Part shown: piece after piece, positions 22,950-32,998 of the stretch
How positions within the stretch are numbered: position 1 is the first letter of the stretch
Layout: each line of letters opens with the position of its first letter
Assembly: GCA_948567375.1 (NCBI GenBank)
Contig: OX419758.1
Location: forward strand, 49,419,001 to 49,483,000
Origin: Lunularia cruciata
Lineage: Eukaryota > Streptophyta > Marchantiopsida > Lunulariales > Lunulariaceae
Reading direction: 5' to 3'
Length of the DNA: 64,000 nucleotides
Translations under genes and position numbers: made by a program
The notes under the pieces: generated by a model
The model's input: only the letters and a program-made list of their open reading frames with translations
Told to the model about the DNA's origin: nothing
Database searches by the model: none

Positions 22950-24300
22950 GGGAAGAGTGGTGACAACGCTTCAACATGACAATCACCTACGTGGAAGGTA
23001 AGAAGCAACTTGCAGATGCATTCACCTGCATGCCAATGGCAAAAAACTTGGTGGTAGAGGTTAAGATTAACACTAAATTTTGGCAAGAGATTTTGGTTGT
23101 TACAAAAATTGATCTTTAGATTGTAGAAGCACAATCATCTAAAGGTGTCACTATCACCCAAGGACTCACCTTTTGTGATGGCAGATTATGAATCCCAAAT
23201 GTCCCAAAATTATGCACCACCATTCAAGCACAATGTCATGATTTGGCTATTGTAGTGCATGTCGGAGTAGACAAGACCTTGGATGTAATCCAACGCCATT
23301 ACTATTGGCCCAAGATGCGCAACAATGTGGTGTACTACGTGCATAGCTAACTACTTTGTCAACAAAACAAAGCTTCTAATCAAGCTCCTACAAGGCTCCT
23401 TTTACCTCTCCTCACTCTTGAAAAATGTTGGGAACAGGTGAGTATGGATCTTGTCTGTGAATTACCCAAGACCACCTCAGGATTTGACTCCATCATGGTG
23501 TTTGTGGACTGGCTCAATGAAATGATTCATGCACGCCCTACCACCAAGGATGTGACCGCCCCACAACTAGCTTAATTATACTTAGATGTAGTATTCTCTC
23601 ACCATGGCTTGTCTCAAGTACTCATCACCAATAGAGACACTCAATTCATTAGTTTATTTTGGCAAACACTCTTTGGTTTCTTCAAAACCAAGTTGGCCAT
23701 GTCCACAGCTTACTACCCACAAACAGATGGAAAAACAAAGTGGGCTAATTGCACTATTGAAGACATATTACTTGGTTTCACCTTAGAAGAGCAAGAGAGG
23801 TGGGACACCCTACTCTCGTTGGTGGAATTTGCTTACAACAATTCAGTGAATGCATCTACCCAGGTCACTCCGTTCTTCCTCATGTATGGTGAGCATCCCT
23901 TCACACCTTCTAGCTTGATGAGGATCCGTCCGGTGGCTACCAAGGTTGACACAATCAACACATTTGTTTTTAGAATGCAACAAGGTGTGGAGAGCGCCAA
24001 ACACAAATTACAGATTGTCCAAAATTGATAGAAGTAGTATGATGATGCACACCGTAGCCACATGGAGTTCAATGTTGGGGATCAGGTGTGGCTATTGATA
24101 ACCAACCTTATATTAGTTGGACCTCGTAAGCTTAGACCTCATTTTATTGGGCCTATCTTGATTCTTTGCTGTGGTGCTGTGGCCTATCACCTTGAGCTAC
24201 CACCACATATGAAGATCCATCCAATGTTCCATGTTTCCTTAGTACGTAGATATGCTTCCCAGTCATGCTAGTGTCATTCCACACAAGACATTCGACCTTG
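22950..24300 (+). pseudogene. Chromovirus RNase H end and integrase
   Basis: The RNase H tail ('MTITYVEGKKQLADAF') is followed by a weak zinc-binding region, 'VSMDLVCELPKTTSGFDSIM' (first Asp), 'LITNRDTQFISLFW' (second Asp), then 'TDGKTKWAN' near 23,725, where the catalytic Glu of the usual TDGQTE has become Lys. The C-terminal region ends 'HPMFHVSLVRRY'. Several stops interrupt it. Loss of the third acidic residue of the DDE triad means no integration activity. Confidence 0.88.
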
Positions 24301-24307
24301 TTCAACA

Positions 24308-24502
24308 TTCATTGATGACACAAAGGAATATGAAGTGGAGCGTATTCTCCAAAAAGGCATGCGTAGTACTCACCATCCGCAAGTGGACTATCTAGTACAA
24401 TGGAAAGGTTACCTCCTCTATGAAGCAACTTGGGAGCCTACTGCCAATTTGACACATGCACCGGTGTTGGTGCAAGCATTTGAGCAACAACTGCACAGCT
24501 AG
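24308..24502 (+). pseudogene. Chromodomain at integrase C-terminus
   Basis: The frame 'EYEVERILQKGM...DYLVQWKGYLLYEATWEP' is a classic chromodomain: Tyr/Val start, W-K-G-Y, then T-W-E-P. It ends at a TAG at 24,500-24,502, 28 bp before the 3' LTR. In chromoviruses this domain targets integration to particular chromatin. This makes the element a chromovirus with good certainty. Confidence 0.9.
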
Positions 24503-24530
24503 GACATTAAGTCTTAAAAGGAGGGAGATC

Positions 24531-25268
24531 TATAATACCAAGAGCTAACCATTTGATCAAGATGTGAAATTTAGTTTGGTAACATCTAGAATGATGTTAT
24601 ACATGATGGTCAAAATAGATCAGATAGAAGTATCACCAAAAGAGTATTGCTACTAATAGGGTAGAAACCGAAGTAGACTTGAAAACCTTAAAAGCAATAG
24701 CTAGACGTATGATTTAAAGGTGAGAATTGGTTTGGTAATATCTGGATGGATGTTACACATGATGGACTAAACAAATCAGAAAGAGATATCACCAAAAGAG
24801 GACTTCTACTAATAGAGTAGGAACCAAAATATGCTTGAAATCTTTGAAGGTAATTTTGGAGGCCTAAACGGATGAATTAGATCTCAAAAATGTGCTCATT
24901 CTCCCCCCAATGGAGCAAATTTTAGCCTTCCCCCCCCCTTGCTTTGTGTTGTCAAGAGCTTTCCAATGGTACCTCATCCACATGATTCTAAGATTCCTAA
25001 AGGAAGATTCCCTAAAATATTCCCTCGAATCAAAGCTTAATTGACCAACCAGATAGGACCAGGACCAACATGTCACCCATCCAAGTAAGTAATCCAAGGG
25101 TGGAGCTTGCTGACATGTCACCTATCTTTGTGCCTAATCCTATGGTGGAGCTTCCTTGGAGGAGATCATCTTTGTCTATATAATAAAGAGAAGGTGCTCC
25201 TTTAGGGCATTGGATGATTGAGTGTGAAATCTATGTTTTCTCTCTTCTCTTGTCCTCTGAGTATTATA
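24531..25268 (+). repeat. 3' LTR of chromovirus (738 bp)
   Basis: Preceded by a purine-rich tract. It starts TATAATACC and ends GTATTATA, both termini mutated from TG...CA. It is followed by the target duplication GTCTC. It aligns along its length with the solo LTR at 9485-10218. Confidence 0.92.
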
Positions 25269-25273
25269 GTCTC

Positions 25274-25898
25274 AATGCATGAGCAATCTTATGGTTAATC
25301 TAGAAACCATTAAAAAAAATTATGATTGTGAAAGAGTCCTTGAATTTTGTCACCCTAAATATCCAAGAACTCAAGAAGAGCACTTGTTTGTTGTTAGACT
25401 CCACCAAGGAATAGTTGATGCTACCAAAAAGGTTACTTCTTTGGGAGCACAAGCCACTAACATTGCTTCACAAAGTAGAGGGCTCTAAGAGATTATTGAG
25501 ACATTAGAGTTCAAGATGAAGTCATATGCTAAAGCTACTAAGATGGCTCAAATTTCTTACTTGCAAGAGCATGATGTTGAGAAGGAGAACCAAGTTGCTA
25601 GGATGAAGAACCTAAGAATTTCAGGTTAGTAGAGATAGAGAAGGAGTACACCAAGGCTATAGTGGGTAAGTTCATATCTGATTCTTTGAGATTTCATGGT
25701 CATGAGATTGTGCAAGCATATAGGTTGGGGCAACTAGGTTCACAACCAAGAAGTATTCTAGTGAACTTTGTGTCACAAACTCAAAGAGATTTAGTGATGG
25801 AAAAAAAGGCTATACTCAAAGAGAGTCACATCTGGTTAGACCTTGAACTCTACTTGAGTAAATTGATGATGTCAATGGAACAAAGTAACAAAAAATAA
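25274..25898 (+). pseudogene. LINE ORF1-like protein (coiled coil plus RRM-like region)
   Basis: A frame from 25,279 encodes a heptad-rich helix that runs through one stop to 'EKENQVARMKNLRISG' (25,585-25,623). After a frameshift, 25,662-25,898 gives 'KFISDSLRFHGHEIVQAYRL' and 'SQPRSILVNFVSQTQRDLVM'. The 'LRISG ... RLG ... PR.ILV.F ... R..VM.KK' order matches the coiled coil, RRM-like and C-terminal parts of L1-type ORF1 (Transposase_22-like), an RNA-binding LINE protein. The chromovirus inserted in its 5' part. The assignment rests on motif order only. Confidence 0.55.
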
Positions 25899-25899
25899 A

Positions 25900-26574
25900 G
25901 AAAAAAGTGGAATAACTCCTTCTCCAATCTTCAACCATTGATATTGTCCATTTGAGTCTTGGCTTATCCAAGAGATAAGTCTTTCAAGGCCAAAATTGAT
26001 GTAAGTAGCAAAATTTCCAAAGCTCTTTTCTTTGTGTTTCCTCTAATTGTTCCAAGTTGAACCAAAAAGAATGAATCCATCAATGTCTTGAATGGTTTTT
26101 CCTTCATGTTCCCATGTCTCCACAAGATTTATCAGATAAATATTATCCCACAAGATTTAGCACTATAGAACTTGGTGTGTGTGAGCCCATGAAATTCCAA
26201 AACAACATTCTAGGGATCTAGAATTGTTGTGGAATAGTTGATTGTCTCCTTTGGGTGACCACAACTCTACTATCTCTCAAGATGACAACAAAACATGTTG
26301 TACTTTCTTCACCTTAGCTAATTACCTCTTCCTTGCTTGTAAATAAAGAGAGGTCAGATCAAGGTCTAGTTAGATGCATCTTGCTTTGAGTATAGCCTTG
26401 TTTACCATCATTGAGTCCTCTAAGTTCGTGAGCTAAACCTCAACAAAATGCTTCTTGATTGTGCACCTTGTTGTCCCAACCTATATGCCTGCAAAATTTA
26501 AGGATCATGGACTCTCAAAGAATTAAAGATAAACTCATAAACCATAGCCTTGGTGTCCTCCATTCTATCTTTGA
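25900..26574. other. Spacer between inverted LINE copies, nothing recognised
   Basis: No sustained frame and no recognisable motif on either strand. Confidence 0.45.
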
Positions 26575-26940
26575 TAAACTTGAAATCCTCAAGTTATTCA
26601 TTCTAACAAGTTGGTTCTCCTTCTCAACCTCATGCTCTTGCAAGTAAGAGATTTGAGCCACCTTAGTAAAGTGAGCATATGACTTTATCTTCACTTCCAA
26701 TGTTTGCACAATCTGTTAGAGCCCTCCACTTTGCAATGTTGGTTGCTTATGCTCCTAGAGAAGCAACTTTCTCAATAGTATCAACCATCTCTTTGGTAGA
26801 TGTTAACAACAAGACAATACTCTTCTTGAGGTCTTAAATCTCTTTGTTGACCAAGTTCAAGGATTATTTCACAATGGTGATCTCAACCTTTATAATTTCC
26901 ATGTCTACCATGAGAGTACTCATGCATTGAGACAAAGATG
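26575..26940 (-). pseudogene. Second LINE ORF1-like copy, inverted
   Basis: The minus strand reads 'KSYAHFTKVAQISYLQEHEV' and 'EKENQLVRMNNLRIS', matching the plus-strand copy at 25,500-25,623. The match extends upstream to its 'ATGCATGAG' region near 26,925. The two form an inverted repeat with a spacer of about 0.95 kb. Beyond 'NLRIS' the copies diverge. Confidence 0.6.
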
Positions 26941-27560
26941 CAAAGAAGCTGCTAAGCTCTTTGTGAAAGTCATTGGCTCTCCAATAAATTTCAGCTGATT
27001 GTTGTTACTTCATCTATATATCAGCAATGTCTTTCACCATCTTGGAATCTTCCATTATGTCAATCACTAGTAACTCAGAATCAATCCAAAATTTTTACTT
27101 CCAACACCAAACCTTCAAGATTTTCAAGTGGGAATAACTTCTTTTATACACCTCCAAGCACTGATAGTTAGGCCTCAAGAAAAGGATCTAGAGAATCTAA
27201 TTCTAATGATTTTAGAATCATCTCATTTGGACATGTGAGTGCAAAGGTACTATTTTCCAAATTTACATTCAACTAAGATATGAAAGGCTACAAAATTTGA
27301 GGTACCCGTAGCTTCTCCTCTCTACCTTTGACATCTATGAGTCAACACTCAATGAAAAGCTCTGAGCAGGTTGATTCTAATGACCCAAAGAACACTTCAT
27401 TTGGATGACTAAGTACATAGTTTTAATAGCTTGAATCAACACCTTCCATGACTAAAATCTTTAAGAATTTATAGAGTGGAAGCAAGTTGTATATGGCATG
27501 ACCTAATACCAAGATGGTGTTCTATAAATATTTTTTGATTTTTTGTTAGTGTATTGTGAA
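26941..27560. other. Upstream flank of inverted LINE copy
   Basis: The part next to 26,941 aligns, inverted, with the left flank of the chromovirus near 10,470-10,532. The rest has no recognised gene. Confidence 0.45.
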
Positions 27561-27639
27561 TAAGACTATCTTTTGGCTAAGATATCTACTTCATTTAAAC
27601 ATACCATTGCTGTATATAAGGCTAGCTCTCATAGACTTC

Positions 27640-27875
27640 TTGTAGAAGAAAGCAATTAGAAGCATACAAATTACTTCAGGCGGCTTTGCACATTCTGCTC
27701 CTTAGGAAAAGTAGAAGATGAGCACCATGTAATTTTGGAGTGCTCTTGTTATGAGAAAAATAGAGTAAGGCATCAGATTAGTAGTAGAGACATCTCCACT
27801 CTCTTGCAAATTGAGGCTTTAGCTTTAGGAAAGTATATGATAGAGATTAGTTTACATCAAATCAATATTTTATAG
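27640..27875 (+). pseudogene. LINE reverse transcriptase C-terminal zinc segment, fragment
   Basis: The plus-strand frame reads 'NYFRRLCTFCSLGKVEDEHH' then 'VILECSCYEKNR', with a stop at 27,873. The C-x2-C ... ED-E-H-H ... C pattern is the zf-RVT-like tail of plant LINE reverse transcriptases. Only the 3' end is present. Confidence 0.65.
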
Positions 27876-28049
27876 ATTGGTCATGTGCACTCGGATATTT
27901 CCTAGGCTCACATTGCATGTGATTTGTATTATGTTTTTAGCCTTTTGACTCTTTGGGTCTTTTGGGCTTTACATTTCATTGTTTCATTGTCGCAAAGAAG
28001 ATAGTCTCACAACTACTTCCCATGGAATCTAGATAGAGCACCAATTAGC

Positions 28050-28128
28050 CTTTTTTTAGAGCTTTCTTAGGTACTTTGTCAAAATGCTTTCTTGAAGTCA
28101 ATAAGAGCAGCATAGAAAGCTAGCCTAA
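28050..28128 (-). pseudogene. LINE reverse transcriptase fragment, opposite strand
   Basis: The minus strand reads 'LAFYAALIDFKKAF', then after a one-base shift 'DKVPKKAL'. This is the well-known 'D.KKAFD.VP' block of non-LTR reverse transcriptases. It is very short. Confidence 0.65.
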
Positions 28129-28140
28129 AATCTTTGTTGT

Positions 28141-28683
28141 GCGTATATACATCACTACACAACATACATTGCTGTCAACATCATACACTATAAAAGCACA
28201 ACTCACACATAAGTCATACATGAACTCTAAAGTGCCACAATAATCAGATTGTTTACAACTCAAATCAATTCAGTACTTGATTTGGTCCTCAACAACTTGC
28301 AAACAACATGGCATTGATTACAATCAAGGCACACCCACTCTAGCTAAGAGACTCCAAGTGATGCTTGCCATCTTTCTATCCACTCTAGCCAAGAACTCAA
28401 AGGCTCAACAACAAAGAAGTGAGCTCTTTGGAGTTGCACTCCCAGGGTATACTCCTGATTTTGACCTAGGTCTCACCCCAACGATCCCATTGATGGTACA
28501 CTTGACAATGCGGATGGTGCAAGTGATAGTGGGACCTACCATGCAGTTAGTACCTCAAACACAAAATCTGACCATCGAAAAGTAGTCTATGAGTAACTGC
28601 CAAAATGCCTCTAACTATTATCATTGGAACTCCAGTGTTTGAGTAATCTAGATGCGACACTACAAATGGTGTGACAATTGTCA

Positions 28684-28764
<81 letters not shown>
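28141..28764 (-). repeat. LTR-like repeat of the PHD element, copy 1
   Basis: This segment matches 44,690-45,240 and, in part, 54,715-55,005, as expected for a terminal repeat. It ends in a long (AT)n array (28,687-28,764). Exact LTR termini cannot be set by eye. Confidence 0.55.
28687..28764. repeat. (AT)n microsatellite
   Basis: About 39 AT dinucleotides, inside the LTR-like repeat of the PHD element. Copy 2 has only a short AT stretch at the same place, so the array expanded after the copies parted. Confidence 0.97.
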
Positions 28765-28766
<2 letters not shown>

Positions 28767-28997
28767 CTATACAACATACATCATTGTCAATATCATACAC
28801 TATAGAAACACAACTCATATATGAACTCTAAAGTGCCACAATTGCCTCCCTAGCTGGCAGTTAGGTCTCTCTAATTCTAGATAGCCATTTACTCCAAGTA
28901 TATGTTATATCCTATGATGGGCAAAGATCAAGAAGCCGGGTGCTATGGAGCCCCATGGTTAGTTGCATGTCTACAATCTATACCATATAAAGGATGA

Positions 28998-29343
28998 AAC
29001 TACCTACAAGTCAAGTACATTTAGGACATAACCACTATCCTTGAGGAACCACTGTGAGGGAAGGAGTCATACATGCCATATGCCATCCTCTTGAACAGCT
29101 ATCACACACTAACATAGTGGTAGCTCCACGGGAAGAGCTGCATAACATACACCTCAAGCCTGCCCGTACAAGTGCCAAACTTGGGTCCATAATACCATCA
29201 ATGTTTGGGAGGTGGCATGGTGCACAATTGCACACATGATCCTTCCAAAAAACACCATCATGTCCTTCCAACACAAGGAATCCAGATGGAAAAACCTCAC
29301 GCACTCTCAAGATAGCATGGCCTATCAAACCATCAAGTGTCAT
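28998..29343 (-). pseudogene. PHD finger at the integrase C-terminus, copy 1
   Basis: The minus strand reads 'HVCNCAPCHLPNIDG', then 'CMLC...MLVCDSCSRGWHMAC' (C-x2-C, C-x2-C, H-x2-C) and, beyond a TAG, 'WLCPKC'. The full Cys4-His-Cys3 PHD pattern is therefore present, with one stop inside it. PHD fingers bind histone H3 tails. Here the domain sits where chromoviruses carry a chromodomain, so a role in targeting integration is a reasonable inference. Copy 2 has the same domain at 45,511-45,822. Confidence 0.82.
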
Positions 29344-29790
29344 TGGTGTTGTACATTGTAGATATACATAGTCACCTGGATGAAATTGATGGATTGAGGG
29401 TCTATAACCTCCTCCTCAAATAGTAGCATAATGTGAGGTATCCCTATGATGAGCAATCACCAAGTTCTCAAAGGCCATCAGCTTCACTCTCTGAAAGATC
29501 TCTACCCGTTGAGAACATGCACTCACCCATACATCTGGATCATCCAAGTCCAAGACTATAGTAGCATCTTGACAAATGGCTACAGGTAAATCTAGATCTC
29601 ATCCATAAAGTAGAAAGTAAGGAGAGAAGGATGCTAAGGAGGCTTGCCAGCTGAACCAATAGCCCATGGCCAACCATGGTAATTAGAGATCCTAATTTCC
29701 CAAGTGGTCACTTTGCAAACCATACTTTTGCAATCCTCTCGTCATTGTTTGAACCATTCTCTTTGCTAAGCCATCTACTTGAGGGTGATC

Positions 29791-30087
29791 TCAAGAGGTA
29801 TTACAATAATCAATCAAAGCCTTGTCACACAAGACTTGAAACTCCCCCAAGAACTCTGTACCTTGATTAGTCAAAACCTCAACTTGTACACCAAAATGAT
29901 TGAGAACCTGATCTAAGAACGAGTAAGCCGTCCCTTCACTAGACTTGTCAAGAAGTGGCACCAACTCAATCCACTTGGAAAAGTGTTCCACCATCATCAA
30001 AACATACCGATGATGTCTCACAATCAACGGTAGATGTCCAAAAACATCCAAAAGCAATGGTAATCCCATGATAGGTAATGAGTGCAA
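29791..30087 (-). pseudogene. Integrase core fragment of PHD element, copy 1
   Basis: 'RYVLMMVEHFSKWIELVPL' and 'VLTNQGTEFLGEF' are the region between the first and second catalytic Asp of Ty3 integrase. The second Asp (normally T-D-Q-G) is Asn here. The rest is broken. Confidence 0.8.
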
Positions 30088-30355
30088 CTATGGCATAAGA
30101 GCATTAAATGATGCTCTAACTTGGTCATAAACTACACATCTCGCAAAAAATTGCTATACATCAGTCTACATACCACGCCACCAATAATGACTCTGGAGTA
30201 AGCTTTATGTACGCTTTACGTTAAAATGTCCTAGCTCCTCATGAGCATGATATACCAAATGTAGTCTTAGAGATGGAAGTAGTACTACTCTCACTCTACC
30301 ATCCTACCATACATGTAAAAGGTGTTTGCCCTCCAATGTGAACCGTCTAGCTCGT

Positions 30356-32188
30356 TGTGGTGCCCACATTTTTTGTTTTTTCAAAATAAAGGAGAAGAAG
30401 TGTATAGAGAAGTCGTATTGCGCCTGTATGGCTGAAGAAGGCAAAGAAAAGAGTCTTCGGGATGAAACCCAAAGTAAAGTGACTTTGGGTCATAAGGCGA
30501 AGTACTCGGAAATGCCCTGTCAGCACACAACCTGAAGTAAATTGTCTTCGTATCCGGGGGAGCTCAACCGGAGGCAAAGACAATCTAACAACCTTTCGTT
30601 GGGGCAAGAAATTCAAGAAGGAGCCGTTGAAAAACCGGCGGCCCATACGTGCAAAGGTTGATTGACAGTGACAGGTGCATGCCAGAGGTGTGATTTCTTG
30701 GTAGAAACTCAAAGTGAAGACAAAGAAGCGCAACTCTACAAAAATTGAACTTGCAATGACAAAATGTCAAGTAATTTTCCTTCGCCGTTGAGAAGTCATC
30801 TTGCAAGTGATTGTGGGAAGGGAAATAGAGTTGGAATTGTGTTAGTGCGCAAGGGAGAAGTTGCAAGAGTGAAATCTAGAGAGAGTGAGAAGGTAGAAGA
30901 GATGGGAGGAGGAAAGAAGAACTCCAAATTCATAGTGAGAAATCATGCAATTCGGAGGTTAGATGTAATAGCGAGGATCAAAGTCTTGAGCCGACTTTGG
31001 ATCACATTTCTGGCATGGAACTAGAATGTAAGCTTTCTAGGATTCATGATAGAAATCATCGAGAGCAAGTGTCTTGATGGACCCGAGGAAGAAGGGGAGA
31101 GAGGAAATCTGGCTCGCTAGACAGAGTCGGATTGGAGACTCGTACTCGGGAAGGAAGCATGCTCGGAGCAGGGGGCCACGTTCTTGGGAAAGGGAGAGAT
31201 AGCTCAAGAAACCCAAGAGGTGAGAGATGCCTTCTCGTCAAAGCGGACAAAGAATGGGTATAAGGTTGAGAGCTACAAAGACCCTATGAAGAGAGGGATC
31301 GTGAGTGCACTGATGGCTATCCTGAAGCCAGAGCAAACCACATATGTGATGAAACACCAAGCGGTGTTCTTTCACAAACTTTTTGTAGGAGAACCAATCA
31401 ATTGGGCGAGGTGTTTTCACGGAAGAACGAGGCAGATGGTGTGGAATTTGCGGGATAAGTCGCCTCCACACTATATCGTGCCATTTGCAGCACATTTCTA
31501 CCTCGGGCTCAACTTGCTGAACTCGGCGGAGCGGACTTGGATGGTGTCGCATTTCCATCCGGATTTACAAAAGGAAGTCGATATTGAGGAGCAACAATAC
31601 ATCCTGCAAATCAGGAGCACTGATGACTACTACGCAAAGACAGGGAAGAACGTGGAGGTCACAGTGAGTACTCCGAATACGAAGAAGAGGAGTTGGCAAG
31701 ATGACGCCGAAGAAACAAAGAAACCTCAAAAGACGCGGAGAGGCAACCCGAGGCAAGGTATGGTGGTCATCGAGTCGGAGGACAAAGACTCAGAAGGAGA
31801 TGTTGAGCTCAAAACTGAAGACTTGGAATACAAGGAGGAGCCTAAGCTAACGCTGTAGAGTGGAGATACGAGCAGCATAGTGATGAAGGGGGAGACATGA
31901 CATCGGCACCAGCAGCTGACAAATACAAAGAAGAAGTGCAAGCCAAGATGGAAGTCGAAGACAACATGCAGTGGGAAGACAAAGTAATGGTGCCCAAAGA
32001 GAAGAAGATCGTAGTAAAGCGAGGAGTTTGCTCAAGACGTAAGGCGAAGTGCAAAGTAGGGCCGAGTAAGGTGAAAGAAGAGGTAGGTGAAAGCTTGGGA
32101 AGTGAGGCTTCAATTCCGATACAAAGACTGTAGAGAAGAAGGCGAGTATCGGATGAACAAGAAGTACAAAGGGAAGTGTCCATGTAAG
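30356..32188 (+). repeat. Truncated 5' LTR carrying ORF copy
   Basis: Aligns with 34160-36000 throughout, starting TGTGGTGCCCACA versus TGTGGTCCCCACA. It includes the first part of the LTR-borne reading frame (30764-31024, and 31118 to about 32,180). It keeps the frame at about 32,148, where the 3' copy has an extra T. It ends at a deletion junction with the shared letters AAGAA. Confidence 0.87.
31118..31858 (+). pseudogene. LTR-borne ORF, 5' copy, central domain
   Basis: An open frame after a TAG shared with the 3' copy. It encodes 'RGIVSALMAILKPEQTTYVM', 'WARCFHGRTRQMVWNLRDKS', 'HYIVPFAAHFYLGLNLLNSA', then a Lys/Glu-rich acidic linker. I recognise no known domain. The matching region of the 3' LTR differs by scattered substitutions that mostly keep the frame open. 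It is the same protein as at 34570-37144. Confidence 0.6.
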
Positions 32189-32665
32189 AACATCCGGGAG
32201 CTAAGAGCCTTCTTGGGACATGTCGGATATTACAAACACTTCATGTCAAACTATGCAGTGCTTGCTGCACCACTTACAAAGCTTATGAAGAAATCCGAAG
32301 ACTATCTGTGGGAAGCAAATCAAGAAGAAGCTTTCCAGGTGTTGAAGAAGAAGCTGGTTGAAGCACTAGTTATGAGGGCCCCGAATTGGGACGTCCCTTT
32401 TCATGTATATGTGGACACTTCGTCCATGGCCATTGGAGTCGTCTTAAGTCAGAAGGACAAGAAGAAGGAGGACTACCCGATATATTATGCCAGCCGACAA
32501 CTTTCAGTTTCTGAAAAGAACTATTTGACGACTAAAAGAGAAGCACTCGGAATGGTGTATGCCTGCAAGAAATTTTGTCATTATTTGTTGGGGTATGAGT
32601 TTGTCTTCTATGTTGACCATTACGCATTGCAACATTTGGTCAAGAAGGCAGATTTATCGGGGTGA
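32170..32665 (+). pseudogene. End of reverse transcriptase and RNase H of the ORF-LTR element
   Basis: Begins abruptly at 'KNIRELRAFLGHVGYYKHF', the connection region of the reverse transcriptase. It runs into RNase H with 'VYVDTSSMAIGVVLSQ', 'TTKREALGMVYACKKFCHYL' and 'FYVDHYALQHL'. A TGA at 32,663-32,665 (Arg position) precedes 'IARWILLLQEF', which continues in frame to 32,995. The reverse transcriptase active site is missing. Confidence 0.87.
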
Positions 32666-32998
32666 ATTGCAAGATGGATCTTGTTGTTACAAGAATTCAC
32701 GTATACTATACAAGTAAGGAAGGGAGCTTCACATTCGAATGCGGACTTCCTGTCCAGGTTAGAAACTCAAGACCAGGAATGGGAAATTGATGATTGGTTC
32801 CCTGACGAAGAGTTGTATCACTTATCAGCAATGCAAAGTACGAGGTATGCAGATGAATATCATTATCTGAATACTCTCCATTGTCCTGAGGGGATGGACC
32901 CGGAACAGCGGGCAGTCTTTCTCAAGAAAATGGGGCCGTACCAGCTTAAACACAACATTTTATTTAAGATGGGCAAAGACGAAGTACTTCGGTGATGC

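Larger units (their letters stand above)
10533..25268 (+). mobile_element. Chromovirus (Ty3/gypsy LTR retrotransposon), inactive, with nested insertions
   Basis: The element is bounded by LTRs at 10533-10887 and 24531-25268 and by the target duplication GTCTC at 10528-10532 and 25269-25273. It has a primer-binding site TGGTATCAGAGC (10889-10900) complementary to initiator tRNA-Met. It also has gag, protease, reverse transcriptase, RNase H, integrase and a C-terminal chromodomain in canonical Ty3 order. A purine-rich tract (AAAAGGAGGGAGATC) precedes the 3' LTR. It is interrupted inside gag by a minus-strand Ty3 element (11727-19564) and inside RNase H by a solo LTR (22260-22949). Frameshifts, stops and lost catalytic residues show it is dead. 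Confidence 0.93.

Noticed and set aside
28547-28777. Frame encoding long Tyr-Ile repeats
   Set aside because: Direct translation of the (AT)n array, not a protein.
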